Source: Isoetes taiwanensis
Lineage: Eukaryota > Streptophyta > Lycopodiopsida > Isoetales > Isoetaceae
DNA length: 64,000 nt
Direction: 5' to 3'
Assembly: GCA_021234155.1 (NCBI GenBank)
Contig: JAJEKV010000002.1
Coordinates: 37,177,107 to 37,241,106 of the forward strand
Numbering within the stretch: position 1 is the first letter of the stretch; each line of letters starts with the position of its first letter. The position numbers and the translations under genes are program-made. The notes under the pieces were generated by a model. That model ran no database searches. It worked only from the letters and a program-made list of their open reading frames with translations, and was not told where the DNA came from. Positions 1-8,690 of this stretch are shown here, piece by piece.

Positions 1-419
1 GCTACGGCTTGCTCTAGCAATGTGTACCATGGTTGGGAATGCCATTCGAGATAGGATCTCATCCCTCGATGCTTTGGTGAGATCTTCCCCTCGCCTCCCC
101 GCCCCCTCCGAGTCCACGCACCACCACATTATGGCGCCGACGCTCGCCCCCGCCGCTTCACCGAGTCGAGGGCAACGCAAGTGCTCCAAAGCAGGACGCC
201 TGCTATGGAGGTGTGGCTGCTCACAACGAGGGACGGTGTGGTGTGCAAGATGGAGGAGGTGGTGTCGGGCCCCCTATTTGGCTTAATTGTGGGCTGGGGC
301 ACGCGGCGCTTGGGTCAACCACGCAGCGGCCTCTACCGCCGAGTCGGAGCCTAGCTCCTGTTGGAATCTCTGCTGCTTGGCCAACTCATTTGTGCAAGGT
401 CAGCAGTGTTCATGAAACC

Positions 420-722
420 TCAAAGATGGAGGCCGGCCGCCTCACCGGGCAATGGTTGCTTTGAGCCTCCCGGATCTCCCCGATCTTGTGTCTCAACCCT
501 ACTCTGCAGGGTTCTTAGCTCTACCTGGCTGGCTTCGACGATGGCTCGGACATTTCCTATCACGGTGGCATACCCCTCATCTTCTGACTTGAGGCGGGAA
601 ATAGTTGCCATTGTATCCTGCTCAACACCCTGCTTGTCGCATGCCATAGTCTCCATGGTGGTGAGGAGGGAATCCACGCGAGCTCGCAAGTCGGCAAGGC
701 CATGCTTATCCTGTTGCCACAC
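420..722 (-). pseudogene. Coiled-coil fragment, possibly a retroelement gag leader
   Basis: A 100-codon open frame with alternating charged and aliphatic residues (LRARVDSLLTTMET near the start, LRTLQSRVET near the end) reads like a coiled coil. Similar short coiled coils precede the gag domain of many plant LTR retroelements. No gag, protease or RT motif follows in any frame, so the assignment to a retroelement is an inference. The surrounding 1-900 region is fairly GC-rich and contains only overlapping short frames without recognisable domains. It could also be a chance open frame in GC-rich DNA. Confidence 0.25.
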
Positions 723-1370
723 AAGGAAGGCAGAGAAGGCGACAGATCTCGCGTATTAGCCTGGGGAAGAACACAAGGAAGGCAGAGAAGGCGACAGGTC
801 CCGCGTATTTTCAATGTGCTAGAACCTGGGGCATCTTATTGGCGCGCCATGGGTCGCCTTGATAGGATACAGAGAGAGAAAGAAGGCTAGAGAGATAGTG
901 GGAGAAAGAAGGCTAGAGAGATAGTGGAAAAAGGGAGAGAAAGAAGGTAAGGGAAGGCTAGAGAGAGGAACTGAGGTAGAGAGAGAAAGTGAGCTAGGTG
1001 CTAGAGAGAGAATGTAGAGAGAGAAAGAAGGCTAGAGAGATAGTGGGAGAAAGAAGGCTAGAGAGATAGTGGAAAAAGGGAGAGAAAGAAGGTAAGAGAA
1101 GGCTAGAGAGAGGAACTGAGGTAGAGAGAGAAAGTGAGCTAGGCGCTAGAGAGAGAATGTGAACAAGGCGCTAGAGAGAGAATGTGAACAAGGAAGAAAA
1201 CATAGGCTTGGCGCTAGAGAGAGAATGTGAACAAGGCGCTGGAGAGAGAAGAGAAGGCGTTAGAGAGCGTTTGTTGCAAAAGACGCCTTGGGGAGAGAAT
1301 ATGAACAAGGCGCTGGAGAGAGAAGAGAAGGCGCTAGAGAGCGTTTGTTGCAAAAGACGCCTTGGGGAGA
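721..1370. repeat. Nested purine-rich tandem duplications
   Basis: Three repeat layers follow each other. A unit beginning acaaggaaggcagagaagg occurs at 721 and 773 (period about 52). A block of GAGA-rich sequence beginning agagagagaaagaaggctag is duplicated at 871 and 1016 (period 145). A unit containing tgaacaaggcgctggagag occurs at 1228 and 1302 (period 74), with shorter copies just before. Open frames here are by-products of the repeat. Confidence 0.8.
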
Positions 1371-2689
1371 AATTTTTTTGCAGCATGGCAGATTTTTGAA
1401 GCAGGTTTGTGATTTTTGAGTCAAACAATACGCCCTAAGACGCAGTTCAATGATTCTTGACTTAGCCGCTTCAATTTCTCTGGTTTTTTTTTTGTTCTGT
1501 TCAGGTTTGCCCTGTTTTTTTTTACCTTGTCACGAACAGACATTAGTAGGCACTTTAGTTTGCTTCGTGAGGCTAGCAATACTGCCTAAAATGCCACAGA
1601 AGCTTCAGCACTGGATTTGAAGAACACTGGATTTATACAAAGGATTTGAAGAGTTTGCCATAGATGCACTTGATTCATCCAGGGACCTAAAAATACAGTT
1701 CAAATCTGGCAATAAAATTCGGGTCTGGATATATTTGAAGAGTTTTAGGTCTTATTTGAGTGCCTGATTTGATCTGAGAACAGAGGTTCAACCGGCTTGT
1801 AACCGGGAGGCCGGAATCGCAGACCCAAGTTCTATTCGGTGATGGAGGCAGATCCACGTGGTAGCAGTAGATTGCACCAATGCCAAAAATTTCAACCCAA
1901 CTTCTATTTTGTATATAGACTTGAAGCACTTTCCAGTTCTTTCTAAATTTGTGCCTTTAGTCGCTTCTTAGATTACCAAATAGTTATTGTTTCAATCTTC
2001 TTTCCTTTGACCCTCTTCCTATTGATATGTGTATGGACTTGACTTCCACCTCTTCCATAATTTGCATTTTTGTCTACTAAGTAAAAACGACTGTATCCAA
2101 CTCGCACTTAATTAAAGTGGGTCTCATGCCATTCCCACTTTTTTTGGAACCCTGTTATTTTACACGAAAAGGACGAGGGAAATTTTTAAAACCGCATTAT
2201 TGCTTTAAAAGATGCCTGTTTTCCTCTAAGAAAGAAAATGTTAAGGAAAATTAAGTGGTCTATTAAGTCGAGAAGATAAAGAGCACAGCTAAAACCAATG
2301 AAAATGCTATCTCTCTGTAAATAAAGTGTTGATCTGCCCTGAATTTTTATTCATAAATAATTTCATTACATTTTATTTTATAGTGGTTGAAGATACCATG
2401 ATGGTCGGGCTGGCACAGATATTACATCATCTTCGCACACAGACTACCTACTGGGAACAGCATGCAGAGCAAGGTCCGAGGTGTTCCAAGCCACGAGAGC
2501 AACTTGAAGAGAATAGAAATCTGAACGCGCTGACCAACTTCTTCTCGTCCTCTTTCTTCAATGAACGGGTCTTTCCATGGCTCCTGATCATGTCCTTTCT
2601 GTTCGCGATCTGTACTGGGAAAAGCAAAATCAAGTTAATGCAAGCGATGCTACAGACAATACAAATAAGAAAACAACTAGTTCTAAGGG
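1371..2689. other. Intergenic, no gene recognised
   Basis: AT-rich single-copy-looking sequence with short T tracts near 1483 and 1517. An open frame at 2326-2748 (+) has no recognisable motif and a membrane-like Phe/Ile-rich start that reflects base composition. Nothing is supported here. Confidence 0.5.
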
Positions 2690-2910
2690 CCATTTCTGAA
2701 GAAAGTAGGTCTGTGGCCCTTTCTCGAATTGCCCCTTTTTTTAAGTAGGAAAAAAAGGGGTTTTGAGGGCCTTTCTCGACTCGCGGAGTCGAGAAAGATC
2801 CTGAAGGCCCCTCTGATGGCCTTTCTCGACTCGCGAGTCGAGAAAAGAAGCTCAAGGTGAAAAATGCAGTTCTGAGGGTCGAGAAATGCAGTTCTGAGGG
2901 CCTTTCTCAG
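2690..2910. repeat. Cluster of hairpin units ending at the TCP fragment
   Basis: The phrase ggcctttctcg (or a close variant) recurs at about 2715, 2768, 2818 and 2899, so units of about 50 bp are repeated. Two units carry near-perfect palindromes: 2772-2796 (11-bp arms, gcg centre) and 2822-2845 (perfect 24-bp palindrome, arm TTTCTCGACTCG). The array runs directly into the TCP reading frame with no start codon between. A related palindrome lies on the other side of the TCP fragment at 3852-3873. Confidence 0.75.
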
Positions 2911-2928
2911 CCCAAACTGTGGCCGTCT

Positions 2929-3707
2929 GGGGGGAAGGATCGGCACAGCAAGGTGAACACTGCAAAGCGTCCCCGCGATCGAAGAGTAAGGCTGTCTGTT
3001 GCAACGGCGATACAATTCTACGACGTGCAGGATCAGCTGGGGTATGATCAGCCGAGCAAAGCGGTTGAGTGGCTGATTAAGAAGGCGAAGCATGCGATAG
3101 ACGAGCTTCTCCGATTCAGTACGCCATCGCCAAGCCAGCGGCTATTGGGGTTGTGTTTTGTGGTGCAGCAGGTTCGGCTTCGGTAGCGGGGGGAGTGTGT
3201 GGGAGCTCCGGTTATGGGTATTCAGAGGTTCTATTTGGTGGCTCAAGTTCCGGTTCTGGGTTTGGAAACATGAGTATGTTTAAGGAGGAGGATACAGAGG
3301 CGGAGGAGGAGGAATTAGGTCAGGCGGTTGGATCGGAACGGAGCATTTTCGAAGGATCTAAAGGAAGCGAAGGTTTGGGCTCTCCGTGTGCGAGAATTGA
3401 ATCCAAAGCAAAGGCGAAAAAACGAGCCAGGGAGAAATCATGCAGCAGAATCTCGTCCAGGTCTGGTAGTGGTAATCCTGTTGAGAATACATTCTCCTTC
3501 ACAAACCTTCTGCAGAGCCCCTTGAATCAAAACGCCATGTATACTCCAGCTCCAGCTCCGGCTCAGGTTCATGGGTCACAACAGAATCTGCACTCTCAGC
3601 AAAACTATTCCTTCCAGCAACAGAATCAACAGAACCAGAACCAGCAGATTCATCTTCAGTCTTTATTCCAACACGCAACCCTCTCCCAATCCAGCACAAT
3701 GCTCTAG
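2929..3707 (+). pseudogene. CIN/CYC-class TCP transcription factor, N-terminally truncated and frameshifted
   Basis: TCP proteins are plant-specific DNA-binding regulators of cell proliferation; class II (CIN/CYC) members carry a TCP basic helix-loop-helix domain and sometimes an arginine-rich R domain. Codons at 2929-3111 give a nearly complete class II TCP domain: [20 protein letters not shown], then [20 protein letters not shown], then [14 protein letters not shown] +1/-1 frame change near 3112-3150 leads into a second open frame to a stop at 3705. That frame has Gly/Ser-rich and acidic stretches, an R-domain-like SKAKAKKRAREKS (about 3393-3450), and a Gln/Asn-rich C-terminus. No ATG precedes the domain; the frame runs back into the hairpin cluster. 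TCP genes are usually intronless, so the frame change is most simply a disabling indel, although a sequencing error or a small intron is possible. The family call is firm; function is probably lost. Confidence 0.88.
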
Positions 3708-3851
3708 AGCGGAAACCTAATTACCTCCCTCCCTCGTCCTTCCTTCATCCAGAACCGCAGCCCAGAAGCTCCTTCCTCTCCCGCCCTCTCCAGCCTTCTT
3801 CCATGGGTTCGTTTCTAGTTTGGGGAGCACATAAGGGAGGAATCGTGCCCA

Positions 3852-3873
3852 TTCTCGCCTCGTGAGGCGAGAA
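3852..3873. repeat. 22-bp palindrome downstream of the TCP fragment
   Basis: Arms TTCTCGCCTC and GAGGCGAGAA around a GT centre. It matches the upstream palindrome at 2823-2844 in 19 of 22 positions. Two of the three differences are a paired A:T to C:G change on opposite arms, so the palindrome is preserved. Confidence 0.8.
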
Positions 3874-4706
3874 AAAACTTCTCAGCATTGTCTAAATTGT
3901 TCAAATATTTATTGTCTAATTAATTAGTTAATTAATTATATTATTTAAGCTGTCTAATTAATCTTTTTATTTTTGGGTTGCCCCTAAGGGGGCAAATCCT
4001 CGTTTATATGGATTTGTGGCATATCTTGGGTATATGCTGGAATATACCCAGGATATGCTTGGTGACTGCTCAAAACCTATTGTCACCGGTAAACTGGCGG
4101 TCAGTTGCGTTCTGGGTTCCGGATCTTCGAACCGAGTAACTGGCAGCTCTAATCTGATGAATAAGAACACATCTCGGTGCCCCTGGTGGTGATGGCGTCT
4201 CTTGGTAGAAACCATAAGGATATGGCAGATACTCGGGGTTGCTAGCACTGTGGGATTTGCAAATATGTTGAGCTTCACAGTATCATCAAGGGGTAAGGAT
4301 GTTTCTTCTTAGTTTTGCCTTGTGGGTACTGTTATCTGTTGCATTTCTCAGCAGCCTGGCCTATAAAAGGAGATATCCTAAGGCATGTTTATCACAGCCA
4401 TTTGGACAGACTTGGGCCTAACGGTGCGGTAACAAATCCAGTAAATACTCAACATTCTGTTCAAGCACTTGTTCTTACTTCAAACATATGGGGACCCCTA
4501 CCTCACTTCTTCCATACAGTGTAGATTGAAAAGTTTAGTTGTTAGAAGACTCAAATCCACCAAAGTAATGGAACAAACTATACGCAGAGGAAGAGCAGAC
4601 CTAATTTCACAATCGGCATTATTATTGTTATATATGCCAGATTATATTTTATTCAAATTTCAAGTTCCCTAAAGCACTGCATAATTTGGGGAAGGCTGAT
4701 GATTAG
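3874..4706. other. Intergenic, AT-rich, no gene recognised
   Basis: Begins with AT-rich sequence containing taattaattagttaattaatt. A minus-strand open frame at 3967-4278 has no recognised domain and may be retroelement-derived. The only regulatory-looking feature is the TATA-like site listed separately. Confidence 0.45.
4362..4368 (+). promoter_or_regulatory. TATA-box-like site upstream of the PPR pseudogene
   Basis: TATAAAA within CCTATAAAAGG is a good TATA match, about 345 bp before the first PPR codons at 4707. A TATA box of the ancestral PPR gene is possible but cannot be shown. Confidence 0.25.
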
Positions 4707-6654
4707 ATGGTTCTACCACGGTCTATTGAGAACATGATTTGCGTTTTAAAAAAATGCAGGAAAAGTAAAAGCTTAGCATCTGCCAAGAGTATACAAGGCC
4801 AAATTAGCTACAATGAGATGGGGGATTATAAAACAGTGGAAAACTATCTCGTACCCATGTTGGCTGAATGTGGAAGCATCATTTACACCCAGGAAGCTTT
4901 CAACAAGTTGTCCTATCTTAACGAGCACTGCTGGACTTCACTCATATTAGGATATATTGAATGTGGACTATTATTTCATGCTTTAAGCTTGTACACCAAA
5001 ATGCAAGAAACGGCACACAACCCAAAGAGTTATACCATTACTCGCGTACTAAAGGCTTGTACTATACTGCGAGTTGTCGAGAATGGTAGAGTGATCCATG
5101 CTGAAATTGTAAGAAGCATCTTCAAATCAGATTTATATGTCATGAACAACTTGATCAACATGTATGCCGATGTGGATCACTACCGAGGCACAAAAATGGT
5201 ATTAGACAAAGCTATCGGGCCGAGATGTCGCATCCGGGATGCTTTGATAGTAAGATATGTGGAAAACAGACTAGATTTGGAAGCATTGAAATGTTTTGAG
5301 TATATGCAACGAAGGTATGCTTCCAAATACGACAACATACATTTATAGTCCGAAAGCTTGTGGGAGCATAGGAAATGCGCATAAGGTCCAAAGAATTCAC
5401 ACAAAATTTTTCGAAAGGACTTAGGTAATCGATCTTTTCCTCAGAATGCCCCGATTGATGCATATGGAAAATGTGGCTTAGTTTTAGAGGCACGTAAGGC
5501 CTTTGACAACTTGCCACCCAAGATGTCGTGTCTTGGACAATTCTAATTGGTGTCTATGCCGAAAACGAACTTCATTGAAGGATGCGCTCAAATGCTTTGA
5601 GCGGATGCAATTGATGGGCATCTCTCCGATGTCATCACATTCGTGTATGGCCCGAAAGCTTGTGCCAATTTAGGGGCCAAAGAGAATGGCCATAAAATAC
5701 ATATTCAAAGTTACCTGTAAAGGCCTAGAGGGGAATATATTTGTTGTTAGTGCATTAATACATATGTATGCTAAATTTGATTTACTTGCTAAGGCCCGTG
5801 AAGTCTTTCACAAACCGCCAATTCACAATGTTATCTCGTGGGCTACATTAATTGCGAGGCTATGCTGACCATGGCTGGAACAGAAGCATTGAGATGCTTT
5901 GAAGAAATGCAGATGGAGGGTGTGCCCCAAATGTCAAGTACATTTGTCTCAAGTGCTAAATGCCCGTGCTAATATAAGAGCCATAGGGAAGGGGCAAGAA
6001 ATGCACACCAAAGTTAACCTCCAGGGATTTGGAGGAGATCATTCGGTTGGCAATGCATTGATTGACATGTATGCAAAATGTGGGAAACTTGTAGAGGCAC
6101 AACAAGTTCTCAATAAACTTCCAATTAGGGACGTTGTCTCTTGGACTACACTAGTTGCTGGCTATGCAGATAACGGGCTTGGTGAAGAAGCATTAAAGTG
6201 CTTTGACCAGATGAAACAACTCCAAACCATGTTACATACATCTGCTGCTTGAAAGCCTGTATGAGCATAGGCGCCTTAAATAAGGGCAGAGCGATACACA
6301 AAGAAATCATACACCTTGGTTATGAAACAGATCTTTCTGTTGGTAATCTTCTGGTTAACATGTATGCCAAACGCCATTGTCTGGAACAGGCACAGGAAGT
6401 ATTTGATAATATGCCAGCTCAAGATGTTATATCTTGGAACATGCTGATTGCAGGATATGTTGAAAATGGACTTTGCTTACAAGCACTAAAATGTTTTAAA
6501 CAAATGCACCAGCAGGGCTTATCCCCCAATGATGTAACGTACTTATGGAGTTTAAAAGCTTGTAGCAATGTAGGAGCCATAAATAAGGGTCGAGAGCTTA
6601 CACAAAAGGGTTTTAATACAAATTGTTTTGTTGGGAGTGCTGTGATTGACACGA
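4707..6654 (+). pseudogene. PLS-type pentatricopeptide repeat protein, multiply frameshifted
   Basis: PPR proteins bind organellar RNA and act in its editing, splicing or stability in mitochondria or plastids. Continuous PPR coding can be followed from 4707 to about 6654, but in at least five reading-frame blocks (4707-5348, then frames covering about 5350-5685, 5686-5868, 5899-6250, 6249-6654). Diagnostic phrases recur about every 100 residues: LKACTILRVVENGRVIHAEI, NALIDMYAKCGKLVEAQQVL, IRDVVSWTTLVAGYADNG, EEALKCFDQMKQ, then NMYAKRHCLEQAQEVFDNMP and QDVISWNMLIAGYVENG. This is the P-L-S repeat style of land-plant organellar factors. After VIDT at about 6650 the sequence changes abruptly and no E, E+ or DYW tail follows. 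The many indels make it a pseudogene. Confidence 0.92.
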
Positions 6655-6977
6655 AGCCCTCCAATCCGGCAGCAGCGGAGGCCATTATGGAATTCTTCTT
6701 GTCATATTTTTTAGCGGATTTTGACTGGATGTTTCTATAGGTGATGCATTTGCTGGCAACAGACTTTACTAAGAAAAAATTGTGGCAAAGGGCAAATCTT
6801 AGAATCCTCAACTCTATGCTGACCTCCTTCTCTGACATGGGTCACGATAAAGAGAATCCATTCGATCCTACATGCAATTTCTGATTTCGATCCATTCGAT
6901 CCTACATGGTGTAGCTTATATAGCATTTCTGATTTTTTTTAGAGTGCTTCTGATTTTTTCCGATTTGGTTGATGCAG
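6655..6977. other. Short non-coding stretch between PPR and REF fossils
   Basis: Contains two copies of tccattcgatcctacatg (about 6857 and 6892) and ends in a plausible splice acceptor, gatgcag, immediately before the REF-like codons at 6978. It is therefore probably intron or flank of the lost REF-like gene. Confidence 0.4.
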
Positions 6978-7196
6978 GAGCCCAAATTGAAATATCTAGG
7001 ATGTTTCAAGGTGGTAGGGCAGAAGGTTAATGGATATGTTGCAAGTATTTATGAAATGGCAAAGGAAAATTCCAGGCCCTTTCAAACCTAGTGTTGATAG
7101 CATTGAGGGAACTGTGAAGATTATTGTTGGACTTGTGTAAGATAAATTTGGGGGCAAGACCCAAGAGTTTCTGGAGTTGCTTGACAATAAGATAAG
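6978..7196 (+). pseudogene. Rubber elongation factor / small rubber particle protein family exon fossil
   Basis: REF/SRPP-family proteins coat lipid droplets or rubber particles in plants. Translation from 6978 gives EPKLKYLGCFKVVGQKVNGY, then VASIYEMAKENSRPF. One frame over comes PSVDSIEGTVKIIVGLV, a stop in place of the usual Tyr, and DKFGGKTQEFLELLDNKI. This order (KYL, YEYAKENSGPLKP, VEGTVKTV.GPVYDKF, P.E.L.FVD.KVD) is the REF signature. One frameshift and one stop show that it is dead. The preceding gcag acceptor suggests a duplicated genomic copy, not a processed mRNA. The N-terminal exon and the rest of the protein are not found nearby. Confidence 0.85.
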
Positions 7197-7254
7197 CTAT
7201 TCATTTGTATTATGTTGTTTTGCTTTTGTTCTTTTTTGTTTCTAATTCCGTCAA

Positions 7255-7930
7255 AGCTAGGGAATCTGGCATTCTTGATGCATTTGGCAGTGGCTTATAA
7301 TTCATAATTCATTCAGTGGCCAACTACTATCTTCCATGGCTAATATGCTTTCCATCGTTGATCTTTCTTTCTCTGCAGCGTAAATGTTGGTGGGTGTTAT
7401 TTCTCAATTGCTGCAGAATAGCATATGCTTTGGCACCAAATTCAGTCCATCAATTTGAGTTATAATTTATTTCAAGGCCATATTCCCTCCAACATTGGCA
7501 ACCTCTCTAGCCTCTCAGATCTTGATCTCAAAAATAATTTCTTCAGTGGCTAGCTTCGAGCTGAATTACTTGATCTTTCTCAGCTCGTGTATTTGGATGT
7601 AGCAAAAAATATTCTCTCTGGACTATTTCCTGCCAAACTTTGCAACTTAAATGAGCTCTTCTATGTGAATTTTTGTCACAATAGTTTTTTTTAGCGAGGT
7701 CCTCTTCAATGAAAGCTGCAAGAGTTTAAGTTCTACATATTTCTTTGCAAACAAAGCTCTGTGTGGTACTGTTGTTGAATTGGGTTGCTCTAGACCTATT
7801 CTTTTGGTGGACTCAAAAGCAATTGTTGGAAGTATAATTGCCATTTTTTGTCTCATATTTGTGGTGATCAGATTTAGGATGATCTTGAAGCAAGAGAGCA
7901 TGTCTGGTTTTGCAGAACAAAAGGCATAGT
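7255..7930 (+). pseudogene. LRR receptor-like kinase: last repeats, membrane span and juxtamembrane start
   Basis: Plant LRR receptor kinases sense extracellular ligands at the plasma membrane. Broken frames give SFSGQLLSSMANMLSIVDLS, QGHIPSNIGNLSSLSDLDLK, then (after a TAG) LLDLSQLVYLDVAKN and LFPAKLCNLNELFYVNF. A second frame follows with NESCKSLSSTYFFANKALCG, the usual last-LRR capping region ending in a LCG motif. A membrane segment (AIVGSIIAIFCLIFVVI) and a basic RFRMILKQ stop-transfer follow. A stop comes at about 7930 and no kinase domain follows. The sequence style is closest to EMS1/PSY1R/BRI1-type receptors, which is inference. Several stops and frameshifts make it non-functional. 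Confidence 0.85.
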
Positions 7931-8091
7931 GCAATATTTTGTTCACTGTGCCAGTTCCATATCTCAAGTACTTGTAAAACGTAGAGTTATTCATTGTACA
8001 CTATCATTTATGTAAATTACTTTGAAATATTATTCTATCATTCCTCAGCTCTATAAATTGATCTGCACAACTTCGTGAACAAAACTCCTGA

Positions 8092-8110
8092 CCTAAGAAA
8101 ACGACACCCT
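8092..8110 (+). repeat. Left copy of a 19-bp inverted repeat (pairs with 11867-11885)
   Basis: CCTAAGAAAACGACACCCT here is the reverse complement of 11867-11885 in 18 of 19 positions. Just inside, GTGTTCACAC on the left has a counterpart GTGTTTACAC on the right, separated there by an A/T-rich insertion. Confidence 0.75.
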
Positions 8111-8219
8111 GTGTTCACACAAAAAAGACCCGACATGAAACGGCAAAACAAAAACCATGAAAGCACACTTTCGCGGCACCGGAGGGCAACCCTTCGTGCG
8201 TAGCACCTTGTTTTGAATG

Positions 8220-8459
8220 GTTGTTTAGCCATGAAACCCCCCTCCCTCCTCCCCCTTTGCCCCATTGCTCTCCCCCCTTTGCCCCTCCTCCTCTTCCCCA
8301 TGCCCCCCCCTCCCCCTCCCCTCCCTTTGCCCTTCCCCTCCTCCCCTTCCCCAGGAGACCCTGCCCCGAAATGTGTTGTTCTCTTGGATTCTCGCCAAGT
8401 ACGTTTGTTCCATTGCCCATGCCTTGTTGGCTTGCGTTAGAGTACCTTTCCTTGGATTT

Positions 8460-8495
<36 letters not shown>
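8220..8495. repeat. Pyrimidine-rich tract and T35 homopolymer
   Basis: 8230-8360 is almost pure C/T (CCCCTCC-type runs). 8461-8495 is an uninterrupted run of 35 T. Overlapping open frames rich in Pro or Gly are artefacts of this composition. Confidence 0.9.
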
Positions 8496-8500
<5 letters not shown>

Positions 8501-8690
8501 TTAAAATTGCCAATGGATTGTGTATGCATCTTGCCCATTCTATTGTTAATGGTCCTCGAATCTGTATATCTCTTCCTACTTGTGTTTCCTTAGTCAATGT
8601 AGGTCAAAAGTGGTCTGCATGTCTGATGCGATTTATACTTGCAACCATTTGTTATAGAAATACTATGAATTTCTCCCATCTGGGCCCCTG

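Noticed and set aside
1795-1870. tRNA-like or SINE-like stretch (cttgtaaccgggaggccgg ... gttctattcggtgatgg)
   Set aside because: No convincing A box and no second copy in the window; too weak to list as a feature.
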